Shown in pieces: positions 34,924 to 44,056 of a DNA stretch of 64,000 nucleotides. The translations under genes and the position numbers were made by a program. Every line of letters begins with the position of its first letter. Position 1 is the first letter of the stretch. Origin of the DNA: Ideonella paludis (GTDB lineage: Bacteria; Pseudomonadota; Gammaproteobacteria; Burkholderiales; Burkholderiaceae_C); contig NZ_JAGQDG010000004.1 of NCBI RefSeq assembly GCF_018069865.1, forward strand, positions 434,001-498,000, in the 5' to 3' direction. The notes under the pieces were generated by a model that had not been told where the DNA came from, searched no databases, and worked only from the letters and a program-made list of their open reading frames with translations.

Positions 34924-35427
34924 ATGGGCTTCCCCACTCGTCGCGCCGCTTTGCTTGCCTTGTGCATGGGTCTGGCCGGGCCCGCGTCGGCGCTGGACAA
35001 ACCCACCGGGCCGGTCGTGCTGAGTGTTGGCGGTGACATCGTCTACCGCAATGCAGGGGATAGGGCCGACTTCGACATGGAGATGCTGGCGGCTCTTCCG
35101 CAGCACACCTTGATCACAACCAGCCCCTGGCACCGCCAGCCCACCCGTTTCACCGGGCCGCTGCTGCGGGATGTCTTGGCCAGTGTGGGCGCGACGGGGC
35201 GCAAGGTGCAAGCCACCGCACTCAATAACTATCAAATTGAGATTCCCACTGAGGATTTCGAGAAGCACAGCGTGGTGCTGGCGCGTTGGGTCAATGGCCA
35301 ACCTGTGCGTATCCGTGACAAAGGCCCCTTGCTGATCATGTACCCCTTTGATCAGACCCCCGCCTTGCGCACCCAGGTTCATTACGGCCGCGCCATCTGG
35401 CAACTGCGCCGCTTGGACGTGCTGTGA
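34924..35427 (+). CDS. Periplasmic molybdopterin-fold (SUOX-like) protein
   Basis: 167 residues. Sec signal (about 1-24, ending GPASA). The domain (about 30-165) matches the oxidoreductase molybdopterin-binding fold as a small stand-alone version: [49 protein letters not shown] and LLIMYPFDQ. No cysteine is visible where sulfite oxidase binds Mo, so it probably does not carry the cofactor. Overlaps the downstream hybrid kinase by 4 bp (GTGA), so I infer it is a periplasmic ligand sensor for that kinase. Confidence 0.75.
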   Translation: MGFPTRRAALLALCMGLAGPASALDKPTGPVVLSVGGDIVYRNAGDRADFDMEMLAALPQHTLITTSPWHRQPTRFTGPLLRDVLASVGATGRKVQATALNNYQIEIPTEDFEKHSVVLARWVNGQPVRIRDKGPLLIMYPFDQTPALRTQVHYGRAIWQLRRLDVL

Positions 35428-37781
35428 AACCCGCCAAGCCAGGCCGTTGGCGCTGGAGTCCGACGCCCTCGGGGCGGTTCACGCTGCTGATCGGCGTGGT
35501 GCTGATCGGCGCCTTTGCGGCAGTGGCCTGGGTACAGTCGCGCCAGTTTTCGCTCTTGCATGGCACGCAGCAACTGACCGACGACAACGTGGTCTGGGCC
35601 TTTCAGCAGCTGGAAACTGAGTCGCTGCTGCTGAACGAAGCCTTGCGAGATGCCACGGAAGCGCCCCCTCAGCTGAGCCAGACAGCGCTGCTGGAGCGCT
35701 ACGAGATTTTCGTCAGCCGGGTCAAGATGATCGCGCCGGCCACCTCCCAGCACATCATTGCGCCAACGACGCAACACACCGCCACCTACGCGCAGCTGGA
35801 AGACTTCATCGCCACCTGGGACCCGGTGCTGGGCGAAGACACCGTGGGCATGGTGCCGGTGGCCTCTTTGAAGGCCATGAGGCGTGCGCTGCACGAGCTG
35901 CGCGAACCCCTGCATCGGCTCACGCAACTGGCCACGCGCTTGAACTCCGAACGCCACGCCCTGCGCAACGGGGCCATTCGCGAGCAGATCCATCTGGGCA
36001 TTGGCCTGACCATTTTTCTGAGCTTGGCCATGCTGGCCTTTGCCATCATCGTGGTGCGCCAGTTGCGTGCTGCGGAGCAACGCGGGCGCGAGCTGGAGGC
36101 CTTGGCCCAAGGCCTGCGTGAGGCCAGCGAGGCCGCCGATGGCGCCAACCGGGCCAAGTCCGCGTTCTTGGCCAATATGAGCCACGAGCTACGCACGCCT
36201 TTCAACGGCCTGCTGGGCATGTTGGCCCTGTTGGACGACACGCCGCTGAACGGCGAGCAAAGCCGCTTTGTGCACACGGCCCGAGAGGCCGCCGAACACC
36301 TGTTGGCGGTGCTGAACGACATCCTGGACATCTCGCGCTTAGAGGCTGGGCGCATGACCTTGCAGTCCGAGGTGATGGACTTGCATCGGCTCTTGAGCGA
36401 TGTAGAGACGGTGATGGCCCCTTCTGCGCAAAGCAAGGGGCTGATGCTGAACTTGAGCCTGGACCCCAAGCTGCCCAAGTGGGTGCGAGGTGATCCGACC
36501 CGCATCAAGCAGATCCTCTTCAACTTGCTCAGCAATGCCATCAAGTTCACCGACCAAGGGCAAGTCTCTCTGGAGGCCCTGCAAGAAGCCCCCGGGGACG
36601 AGCACAGCCCCGCGCGCATCAGCCTGACTGTCAAGGACTCCGGCATTGGCATGGACGAGGTGACCCAGCAGCGGCTGTTTCAGCGCTTCAGCCAAGGCGA
36701 CCACAGCATCTCGCGCAAGTATGGCGGCACGGGGCTGGGGCTGGAGATCTCCCGCAGCCTGGCCCGCCTGATGCATGGCGACATCACCGTCACCAGCAGC
36801 CCCCAGGCGGGCAGCGCCTTCAGGCTGGTCCTCCCGCTGAGCCTGAGCGAGAGCAGTGCAGCCAGTGCGCCGGTCATGCCGCTGGCTTGGTCCACCTTGC
36901 CAGCGCTCGATATCTTGGTGGCCGAAGACCATGAAACCAACCGCATGTATGTCGGCACCTTGCTGACGCGCTTGGGCCACAGCGTGCGCTTTGCCTTGAA
37001 TGGTGAACAGGCCTTGCGCGAGGCCGAGCGCCGCTTGCCAGACCTGATCTTGATGGACATTCACATGCCCGGCATGGATGGCCTGCAAGCCACACGGGCG
37101 CTGCGTGCAAGGCCGCAGCCGCTGGGGCGCGTGCCCATCATTGCGCTGACGGCTGACACCCACCCCGACACGCGCGAACAAGTGCGCTTGGTGGGCATGA
37201 ACGACTTTTTGAGCAAACCCTTTCGCTGGCCTGAGCTGGAGGCGGCCCTACGCCGCCTGCCGGGCTTGCGCCCGCTGAGCCCGCCTGGCCAGCAGCCCTT
37301 GGCGACAACACTGCCGCCCCCTGCGCTGGCCCCTCGGCCCGACGCCGTGCCGCCGGCCCCAGCCGCGCCGTCAACGCCCGCGCCAAGCCAGCCGGCCGAG
37401 CGCCCCGCCCCGCCCCGCAGTGCTCGCCTGCCCCCCGGCGCCATGCGCCAGCATCTTCAAGCCGACACCTTGTTGGAGTTGTGCGCCTTGCTGAAGGTCG
37501 AGGGCTTGCGGCCCTTGCTGAAGTCCTTTTTTGAGGACGATAACGCCAGCTACGCCCGGCTGTGCGAGGCCGTTCGCCAGGGCCGGGTGAGCGAGGTACC
37601 CGGCCTGGCACATCAAATCAAGGGCGCGGCTCAACTGCTGGGCTTGGCCCTGGTGGCTCAGCACGCCAAAGCGCTCGAGCTGGCCGCCAAAGCCGGTGAG
37701 CCCCTGCCCGACACCCAAGCGCTGGAAGAGGCCTGGGCCACCAGCGAGCAGCTCTGCCGAGCCATGGGTTTCTTGCCATAG
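35424..37781 (+). CDS. Hybrid histidine kinase with receiver and HPt domains
   Basis: 785 residues from GTG. TM1 about 19-38, periplasmic sensor to about 190, TM2 about 191-212. HisKA with His254 ([13 protein letters not shown]), HATPase with [18 protein letters not shown] and [10 protein letters not shown], a receiver with Asp545 ([13 protein letters not shown]), a Pro/Ala linker (615-670), and a C-terminal HPt domain with His730 ([13 protein letters not shown]). This is the BarA/ArcB-style phosphorelay in one chain; the output response regulator is encoded elsewhere. Overlaps the molybdopterin-fold gene, which likely feeds it a periplasmic signal. Confidence 0.92.
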   Translation: MKPAKPGRWRWSPTPSGRFTLLIGVVLIGAFAAVAWVQSRQFSLLHGTQQLTDDNVVWAFQQLETESLLLNEALRDATEAPPQLSQTALLERYEIFVSRVKMIAPATSQHIIAPTTQHTATYAQLEDFIATWDPVLGEDTVGMVPVASLKAMRRALHELREPLHRLTQLATRLNSERHALRNGAIREQIHLGIGLTIFLSLAMLAFAIIVVRQLRAAEQRGRELEALAQGLREASEAADGANRAKSAFLANMSHELRTPFNGLLGMLALLDDTPLNGEQSRFVHTAREAAEHLLAVLNDILDISRLEAGRMTLQSEVMDLHRLLSDVETVMAPSAQSKGLMLNLSLDPKLPKWVRGDPTRIKQILFNLLSNAIKFTDQGQVSLEALQEAPGDEHSPARISLTVKDSGIGMDEVTQQRLFQRFSQGDHSISRKYGGTGLGLEISRSLARLMHGDITVTSSPQAGSAFRLVLPLSLSESSAASAPVMPLAWSTLPALDILVAEDHETNRMYVGTLLTRLGHSVRFALNGEQALREAERRLPDLILMDIHMPGMDGLQATRALRARPQPLGRVPIIALTADTHPDTREQVRLVGMNDFLSKPFRWPELEAALRRLPGLRPLSPPGQQPLATTLPPPALAPRPDAVPPAPAAPSTPAPSQPAERPAPPRSARLPPGAMRQHLQADTLLELCALLKVEGLRPLLKSFFEDDNASYARLCEAVRQGRVSEVPGLAHQIKGAAQLLGLALVAQHAKALELAAKAGEPLPDTQALEEAWATSEQLCRAMGFLP

Positions 37782-37915
37782 GGATAGCGGGGATGGGCCT
37801 GCAGCGCGGATTGGCAGACACTGCGCAGCACCTCACCACGGCCCTACCAAGGCCTTGCTGCGGCGCACAGCGCGCTGCAGCCCCCGGCAACCATCCCTGC
37901 TGAGAAAGACCTGCC

Positions 37916-39004
37916 ATGCGCTTTACGCTCCGTCATGCCACACGCTGTGTCCTCCCTGCCCTGCTCTTGCTGGGCCTGGGCGCCGAGGTGGCGGCCAGCA
38001 CCTTGAACCAGAACGTGTCCTGGACGATCAACCGTGCGGGCACCAGCACCAAGTACCGTGTCGTGGCCTACGGGGATTCCATTTATGCGGGCTACAACGG
38101 CTCCACCATCAGCGTGGCCAAGTATTCAGCGCCCACGGTGGATGCCGAGTATCTGTCCGCCACCTGGAATGCCGACATCGAAAGCGTGCGGCGCACCAAG
38201 TCGGGCGCGGTGGCCCAAGATGTCTACAAAAACAAGATCGTGGCCGAGCGCTCCTACATGCAGCACAGCAGCACTCGGGTCGTGACCTTTGAGATGTGCG
38301 GCAACGACGGCCTGCAGGCCCGTACCGCCTTCAAGAACCAAAACGGCACCTGCAACTACAAGGTGCTGACGGATGCCGAAGCCACCTGCAAGACCTATGT
38401 CGGCCAGGCCATGGACTACATCAATGCCAATGCCTACCCCGGTACCAAGCTGAAGATCATTGGCAACCTCTACTACCCCGGCTACGACGCCGACAACACG
38501 CAAAGCACCTGCAAAGACGCCAGCACCGGCGCCACAGTGAAGATGCAAGACCGCTTCTTGCCCTCCCTCGCCCGCATGAACTACTGGATGTGCGAGTTGG
38601 CCCGCACCAAGGGCTTCCAATGTGCCGATAACTTTGCCGAGTTCATGGGTGCTGACATCGACACCAATGGCGACGGCTTGGCCGATGTAGATGGCCTGCG
38701 CTACATCCCTGGCGAGACCGAGCAGAACTATGTGCTGCGCATCACCTCCACGCTACGCAGCACCATCCGTGATGCCAGCCAGCACTTCACCTCGGCCAGC
38801 AGCAGCTTTGACTACATCCAGTCGGATGACGTCCATCCCACCTACACCGGCACCACGGTGACCTCCGGCTTGCTGGGCGACACCAAGGGCTCGGGTGCTC
38901 CGCGCGCCACCAGCTTCCCGAACGGCAAAAGCCCCCTGTGGAACCAGTACGGCCACGAGCGCATGGGCTGGCGCCTGTCCACGTCCAATCCCCCTGCGCC
39001 TTGA
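37916..39004 (+). CDS. Secreted SGNH/GDSL-family hydrolase
   Basis: 362 residues. Signal peptide about 1-27 (cleaved after VAA). The SGNH blocks are in order: YGDSIYAGY (Ser nucleophile), FEMCGNDGL, and SDDVHPTYTG with the catalytic Asp-x-x-His. Six or more cysteines in the mature part suggest disulfides. DIDTNGDGLADVDG is an EF-hand/dockerin-type calcium loop inside the domain. Secreted to periplasm or outside; likely an esterase or carbohydrate acetyl-hydrolase, substrate unknown. Confidence 0.85.
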   Translation: MRFTLRHATRCVLPALLLLGLGAEVAASTLNQNVSWTINRAGTSTKYRVVAYGDSIYAGYNGSTISVAKYSAPTVDAEYLSATWNADIESVRRTKSGAVAQDVYKNKIVAERSYMQHSSTRVVTFEMCGNDGLQARTAFKNQNGTCNYKVLTDAEATCKTYVGQAMDYINANAYPGTKLKIIGNLYYPGYDADNTQSTCKDASTGATVKMQDRFLPSLARMNYWMCELARTKGFQCADNFAEFMGADIDTNGDGLADVDGLRYIPGETEQNYVLRITSTLRSTIRDASQHFTSASSSFDYIQSDDVHPTYTGTTVTSGLLGDTKGSGAPRATSFPNGKSPLWNQYGHERMGWRLSTSNPPAP

Positions 39005-39026
39005 CGGGTGGTGACGCAGGTCCACT

Positions 39027-39671
39027 ATGCCCCCGAATGAGGCTGTACAGCGGGGCTCAGGGCTGAGCCGCTTGGGGACCATGGTGGCTGTCGCTGCCGC
39101 AGGCTTGGCCGTCGCCGTGGGGTGGCAGGCTGCTGAGGACCAAGCACCGGAAGCGCAAGACCCCACCCCGTCAATCGCGGAAGCGGCCAGCGGCACTGCA
39201 GCCTCAGGCGTCCCGGCCTCTGGGCCCACCACGGGCCGGGCGGCAGTGCCGGCCTCATCCCCGCCATCGGGCAAAGGCCAGGGCCAGGGTCAGGGCGCTG
39301 CTCCAGCCGCGCAAGACCTGGCCGCCCATGTGCCCCCCGGTCAAGCGCCGGCCATGGCCGAGGTGATCCAGCGCCTGAATCAAGCCGGCGTGCACAGTGG
39401 CCTGGGCGCCTTCAACCCGCCCGGCACCCGGCCGCCCTTGATCGGCCTGGCCGTGCCCGAAGACTTTGAACTGCCCGCGGGCTTTATGCGCCACCACCAA
39501 GCCACGGACGACGGCCAACGCATTGAGGCCGTGCTGATGTTCACGCCCGACCACCCTTATGTGCTGGCCCACCCCGACCTGCGCCACCGGGTGGTGCCGC
39601 CCGAGATGGCACCCGAGGGCCTGCCCCTGCGCACCATCACGCTGCCGCCACCCCGGAGCCGCCAGCCTTGA
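39027..39671 (+). CDS. Membrane-anchored protein of unknown function preceding the Lnt-like gene
   Basis: 214 residues, not recognised. N-terminal membrane segment about 17-33 (TMVAVAAAGLAVAVGW). A long Ala/Pro/Ser/Gly low-complexity stretch (40-95) is followed by a small domain (about 100-210) with LAAHVPPGQAPAMAEVIQRL, ALFTPDHPYVLA-like strands and DLRHRVVPPEM. The last bases overlap the start of the Lnt-like gene, so the two are cotranscribed. Secreted or membrane-tethered facing the periplasm. Confidence 0.55.
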   Translation: MPPNEAVQRGSGLSRLGTMVAVAAAGLAVAVGWQAAEDQAPEAQDPTPSIAEAASGTAASGVPASGPTTGRAAVPASSPPSGKGQGQGQGAAPAAQDLAAHVPPGQAPAMAEVIQRLNQAGVHSGLGAFNPPGTRPPLIGLAVPEDFELPAGFMRHHQATDDGQRIEAVLMFTPDHPYVLAHPDLRHRVVPPEMAPEGLPLRTITLPPPRSRQP

Positions 39672-41860
39672 AGCCAGCGCTGGCGTTTTGTCTGCGCAGC
39701 GGGCTCGGGCCGGTGGTGCTCAGTGGCTTGCTTTTGGCACTCTACGCCCAAGGGCCTGGCCTGTGGGCGCTGGGCTTCTTCGCGCTGCTGCCTTGGCTCA
39801 TTCACTTGAACCGCAGCCGCAGCCTGCGCGGTGCGCTGCTGCAAGGCTGGCTGTTCAGCGTGCTGCTGTGTGGCGCCTGCCTGAGTTGGTTCGGTGTGGC
39901 CATCGGCCACTACACGCAATGGGGCAGCGCAGGGGGCTTGTGTGCGCTGCTGCTGGCTGCGCCACTGTTGCAGCCGCAGGTGATGGTGTTTGCGCTGGTG
40001 CGCCACAGCGTGCGCCTGCGCTATGGGGCCACGCTGGGCGCCTGGGCGGGGGCGGCCGCCTGGGTGGGCACCGAATGGGTCTGGCCCAAGCTTCTGGGCG
40101 ACACCTTGGGCCACGGCCTGGCCCCCGCCCTGCTGCTGCGGCAAGCGGCCGACTTGGGCGGCGCGGCGGGGCTGACCTTGATGCTGCTGCTCTGCAATGA
40201 GGCCCTGGCTGCCGCCTGGGCTCAGCGCAAAGCCGGCGCAGCGCAGTGGCTCAAGCCCTTGGGCTGGGCAGCGCTGGGGCCAGTGGTGCTCTCAGCCTAT
40301 GGTGCCGTGGTGGTGATGACCTGGGCCCCGGCCCCTGGCGCGCCGCTGCGCATGGCGCTGGTACAGACCAATATCACGGACTACGAAGCGCTGCGAGAAC
40401 AGCAAGGCAGCTATGCCGTGGTGCGCCAAGTGCTGGAGACCCACTTTGCGATGAGCTATGACGCCGTCGAGCGCCAAGGCGCCCAAGCGGTGATGTGGAC
40501 CGAGACCGCCTACCCCACCACCCTGGGCCAGGCCAAGAGCGAGCTGGGCGCAGAGCTGGACCAGGAAATCTTGGCCACCATTGCGGCGGCGGGCGTGCCC
40601 TTTGTGTTCGGCACGTATGAGCGCGACGAAGGCGGTGAGTACAACGCGGCTGCCTTTGTGAACCCGGGCACCGGCTTGCTGGGTTTTTATCGCAAGACAC
40701 GGCTGTTCTTCTTAACGGAAACTGTGCCGGCGTGGGCCGACGGCCCGCTGCTGCAACGCTGGCTGCCCTGGGTGGGGCGTTGGCAGGCCGGCAACGGTGC
40801 GCGGGTGTTTCCGCTGCGGCTCCAAGGCGGCCGAGAGGTGCCGGTGCTGCCGATGATCTGCCTGGACGATGTGGACACGAGCTTGGCCTTGCAGGGCGCA
40901 CGCCAAGGGGCGCAAGCCTTGCTGACCTTGTCCAACGACAGTTGGTTCAGGCACGCGCCGCAAGGCGCCCGGCTGCACCAGGCCGTCGCCCTCTTCCGCA
41001 GCATCGAGACACGACTGCCGCAGTTTCGTGTCACGCCCAGCGGCTACAGCGCGGTGTTCGACCCGCTGGGCCGCGTGGTGGCCAGCGCTGGCCTCGGCGA
41101 GCGCGCCTTGGTGGTGGGCGAGGTGCCTGTTGGCCCCGCACCGCCCACCTTGATGCTGGCCTGGGGCGATTGGGTGGGCGGGGTGTGCTGGGCCTTTTTG
41201 GCGCTGCTGGGGCTGAAGACTTGGGGCCGCTGGGCCTGGCCTGCGGCCAGCGCGCAGCCCCAAGCGGAGTCCATGCCCGCCCCCACCATGGCCGCGGCGC
41301 CACGGACCGTGCGCGGCTTGCAGGCACTGGCCGGCCTCAGCGCCCTGGTGCTTGCGCTGGCCTGGCTGTTGTGGCCCGCGTGGCGGCCGCAGGCCGGCTT
41401 GCAGCTCAAGCTCTTTGCGGCCCTGGTGCTGCTGCCTCAGTTGTGCGCTTGGGCCTGGGCCGCCCGGCGCAGGCTGCGGGCCGCATCCTCAGACCTGCCA
41501 CCTCAGGCTCGGCCCACGCTGTGGGCCCACCCCGCCTGCAAATTCGGCCTGCTGCCTTTGGCGTTGGCGGTGGTGGCCTTCCGCCTGCATCAGCACATTG
41601 TGTTTGGCGGCACCTGGGGCGAGTGGCAGAGCCTGGGGGCCGGGGCGTTTCTCAGTGGCTTTGCACTGTGGTGGGCCATGTGGCTGATGGGCGTGGTGCT
41701 GTGTGCTGCGGTGCTGCGCGCTGCCCTTGAAGGCGTGTGCTGGCTGGTGCAGCGCGCACGGCCCGACACGGCCGCGGCGCTGCGCCCGCTGCTTGAGCGG
41801 CTGAGTTTGGCCCTGCTGTATGCAGGCCTGCCGCTGTGGCTGTGGTTCAGGACCTGGTGA
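39668..41860 (+). CDS. Apolipoprotein N-acyltransferase-like protein with extra C-terminal membrane domain
   Basis: 730 residues from TTG, about 200 more than E. coli Lnt. N-terminal multi-TM region (about 15-220), then a nitrilase domain with a complete Glu-Lys-Cys triad: Glu279 (MWTETAYPTT), Lys343 (GFYRKTRLFF) and Cys398 (LPMICLDDVDTS). TM at about 490-515 as in Lnt. The extra C-terminus (about 540-730) has four or five more hydrophobic segments. Lnt adds the third acyl chain to lipoproteins; this is more probably a second Lnt paralogue or relative, as the gene is not in the usual miaB-ybeZ-ybeX-lnt context. Overlaps the upstream gene. Confidence 0.8.
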   Translation: MKPALAFCLRSGLGPVVLSGLLLALYAQGPGLWALGFFALLPWLIHLNRSRSLRGALLQGWLFSVLLCGACLSWFGVAIGHYTQWGSAGGLCALLLAAPLLQPQVMVFALVRHSVRLRYGATLGAWAGAAAWVGTEWVWPKLLGDTLGHGLAPALLLRQAADLGGAAGLTLMLLLCNEALAAAWAQRKAGAAQWLKPLGWAALGPVVLSAYGAVVVMTWAPAPGAPLRMALVQTNITDYEALREQQGSYAVVRQVLETHFAMSYDAVERQGAQAVMWTETAYPTTLGQAKSELGAELDQEILATIAAAGVPFVFGTYERDEGGEYNAAAFVNPGTGLLGFYRKTRLFFLTETVPAWADGPLLQRWLPWVGRWQAGNGARVFPLRLQGGREVPVLPMICLDDVDTSLALQGARQGAQALLTLSNDSWFRHAPQGARLHQAVALFRSIETRLPQFRVTPSGYSAVFDPLGRVVASAGLGERALVVGEVPVGPAPPTLMLAWGDWVGGVCWAFLALLGLKTWGRWAWPAASAQPQAESMPAPTMAAAPRTVRGLQALAGLSALVLALAWLLWPAWRPQAGLQLKLFAALVLLPQLCAWAWAARRRLRAASSDLPPQARPTLWAHPACKFGLLPLALAVVAFRLHQHIVFGGTWGEWQSLGAGAFLSGFALWWAMWLMGVVLCAAVLRAALEGVCWLVQRARPDTAAALRPLLERLSLALLYAGLPLWLWFRTW

Positions 41861-41868
41861 TCAGACGA

Positions 41869-42885
41869 TCACACGATCACCGGTTCAGGCTCCAGCCGAA
41901 TGCCAAAGCGGCCGTACACGCTTTCTTGAATGGCGCGGGCCAAGGTTTGGACCTCCGAGCCCACGGCATCGCCGCGATTGACCAGCACCAAGGCTTGCTT
42001 CTCGTAGACACCGGCATGGCCGATGGTTTTGCCCTTCCAGCCACAGGCGTCGATCATCCAGCCCGCTGCCAGCTTGAAGCTGCCGTCAGGCATGGGGTAG
42101 TGCACGATGTGAGGGTCGCGCGCGATGATGTCTTTGCACTGCTCGGGGCTGACCACCGGGTTCTTGAAGAAGCTGCCCACATTGCCAATGACGGCCGGGT
42201 CCGGCAGCTTGGCGCGGCGGATCTCGCAAACCCAATTGAAGATGGTGCGGGCATCCGGGCTGGCGTTGCCGGTCTCGGCCATCTTGCGCTCTAGGTCGAG
42301 GTAGCTGAGCATGGGCTGCCAGGGCTTGGGCAAGGTCAAGCGCACGCGGGTGATGACGCTCTTTCCTGCCAGGCCTTGCTTAAAGACGCTGTCACGGTAG
42401 CCAAAGTGGCATTGGTCCGGATAGAGCGTGACGGTGCGGCCGGTGGTCAGGTCCACCGTGTCCAGCGAGTGAAAGCGGTCTTTGAGCTCCAGGCCGTAAG
42501 CGCCAATGTTTTGCACGGGCGCTGCGCCCACGGTGCCCGGGATCAAGGCCATGTTTTCCAGGCCGCCCAAGCCTTGGTCCAGGCTCCAGGCCACCAGGTC
42601 GTGCCAGCGCTCGCCGGCACCGGCCTCTATCACCACCGCCTCGGGGCCGTCTTCCAGCACCTTCAGGCCCGGAACTTCGATCTTCAGCACCAATTCGGGC
42701 ATGTCCCGGGTGAGAATCACGTTGCTGCCGCCGCCCAGAATGAATTTGGGCGCGCGGCCCATGTCCGGTGAATCGACGACGCGGCGGACATCGGCCTCTG
42801 AGGTGATGCGCACCAGGCGGCCTGCCAAGGCAGGCAGGCCAAAGGTGTTGTAGGGCTTGAGGCTGACGCCGGTTTCGATCTGCAT
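41869..42885 (-). CDS. murB: UDP-N-acetylenolpyruvoylglucosamine reductase
   Basis: 338 residues. Second committed step of peptidoglycan synthesis (UDP-GlcNAc-enolpyruvate to UDP-MurNAc, NADPH/FAD). FAD-binding segment [30 protein letters not shown], and the MurB C-terminal domain with [11 protein letters not shown] and [16 protein letters not shown]. The start [17 protein letters not shown] (42885) is typical. Divergent from yajQ (59 bp). The convergent lnt-like gene ends eight bases away. Confidence 0.96.
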   Translation of the reverse strand: MQIETGVSLKPYNTFGLPALAGRLVRITSEADVRRVVDSPDMGRAPKFILGGGSNVILTRDMPELVLKIEVPGLKVLEDGPEAVVIEAGAGERWHDLVAWSLDQGLGGLENMALIPGTVGAAPVQNIGAYGLELKDRFHSLDTVDLTTGRTVTLYPDQCHFGYRDSVFKQGLAGKSVITRVRLTLPKPWQPMLSYLDLERKMAETGNASPDARTIFNWVCEIRRAKLPDPAVIGNVGSFFKNPVVSPEQCKDIIARDPHIVHYPMPDGSFKLAAGWMIDACGWKGKTIGHAGVYEKQALVLVNRGDAVGSEVQTLARAIQESVYGRFGIRLEPEPVIV

Positions 42886-42944
42886 GGCAGAATTTTCCGC
42901 TTTTTTCCCGCGCCGGCCCCGGCCCCTCCAGCAAGAGAGACATC

Positions 42945-43439
42945 ATGCCCAGTTTTGACGTAGTGCTTGAACCCGATATGGTCGCCATCAAGAACTCGGT
43001 GGCCAACGCCGAGAAGGAAATCGGCACCCGCTTTGACTTCAAAGGCACCAGCGCCAGCGTCGAGCTCAAAGAGAAAGAAAAAGAGCTGGTGCTGATTGGC
43101 GACAGCGACTTCCAGATCGAGCAGGTCAGCACCGTGTTGATCGGCAAGCTCACCAAGCAGAACGTGACGGTGAACTACCTGGACATGAGCGCCAAGATCG
43201 AGAAGATCGGTGGCGACAAGGTCAAGCAGGTCTACAAGATCAAGGCGGGCATCGAGGCGGAGCTGGCCAAGAAGATCACCGGCGCCATCAAGAACAGCAA
43301 GCTCAAGGTGCAGGCCAGCATCCAAGGCGATGAAGTGCGCATCACCGGCAAGAATCGCGACGACCTGCAACTGGCCATTGCCCTGCTGCGCAAAGACTTT
43401 GCCGACCAGCCCCTGAAGCAGCAAAACTTCCGCGACTGA
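42945..43439 (+). CDS. yajQ: YajQ-family cyclic-di-GMP-binding protein
   Basis: 164 residues. Starts [19 protein letters not shown], the family signature, with two ferredoxin-like halves and [21 protein letters not shown] and [23 protein letters not shown]. Some homologues bind c-di-GMP and act with transcription factors. The next gene's ATG overlaps its TGA by one base. Confidence 0.93.
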   Translation: MPSFDVVLEPDMVAIKNSVANAEKEIGTRFDFKGTSASVELKEKEKELVLIGDSDFQIEQVSTVLIGKLTKQNVTVNYLDMSAKIEKIGGDKVKQVYKIKAGIEAELAKKITGAIKNSKLKVQASIQGDEVRITGKNRDDLQLAIALLRKDFADQPLKQQNFRD

Positions 43440-44056
43440 TGCAAGTCACGCCCCTGCCGCTGGTGGCCCTCAGCGCCGCGCAGCCCGTGCTGCAGACGGC
43501 ACGCCTGCGGCTGGTGGGCGATGACCCGCACCTGGGGCCTGCGGTGGCCGACTATGTGGTGCGCAACCGCGCCCACTTTGCGCCCTGGGACCCACCCGCG
43601 CCGCCTGAGTTTTTCAGCGCCGACGGCCAAGCCGAGCGCGTGTTGCAAGGCGTGGCCGCTTTCGCCCGCGGTGAAGCCTTTCGCTATTGGTTGCTGCCTG
43701 CCGACGCGCCCGAGCGGGTCATCGGCTCCCTCCACTTCAGCCAAATGGCACGCGGCGCTTTTCAGAATGCCATGCTGGGCTATGCGCTGGACCAGGCTGC
43801 CCAGGGCCAGGGCTTGATGCACGAGGCCCTGCAAGCTGGCTTGGCGGAGATGTTCTCGCCTCGCGTCAACCTGCACCGCATCCAAGCGGCTTGGCAGCCC
43901 AGCAACCTGCGCAGCGGCGCGGTGCTGCAGCGCCTGGGCTTTGTGCAAGAAGGCCTGTGCCGCGACTACCTCTTCATCAACGGCGCGTGGCGCGACCACT
44001 GCATCAGCGCGCTGCTGAACCCCGCCTTCCAAAAACCACCCGGCTGGTCAGCTTGA
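43439..44056 (+). CDS. GNAT N-acetyltransferase (RimJ-like)
   Basis: 205 residues. Single GNAT domain: TARLRLVGDDPHLGPAVADYVV, then HFAPWDPPAP, the central FRYWLLPADAPERVIGSLHF and the acetyl-CoA segment QGQGLMHEALQAGLAEMF, ending with the RLGFVQEGLCRDYLFINGAWRDHCISALL that is close to RimJ/RimL alanine N-acetyltransferases. Acts in the cytoplasm on a protein N-terminus or small amine. TGATG overlap with yajQ; convergent with the antiporter gene, ends overlap by 9 bp. Confidence 0.88.
   Translation: MQVTPLPLVALSAAQPVLQTARLRLVGDDPHLGPAVADYVVRNRAHFAPWDPPAPPEFFSADGQAERVLQGVAAFARGEAFRYWLLPADAPERVIGSLHFSQMARGAFQNAMLGYALDQAAQGQGLMHEALQAGLAEMFSPRVNLHRIQAAWQPSNLRSGAVLQRLGFVQEGLCRDYLFINGAWRDHCISALLNPAFQKPPGWSA

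Noticed and set aside
41856-41883. GATCA-rich palindrome between lnt-like and murB ends as a terminator
   Set aside because: The stem is short, overlaps both stop codons and has no T-run.
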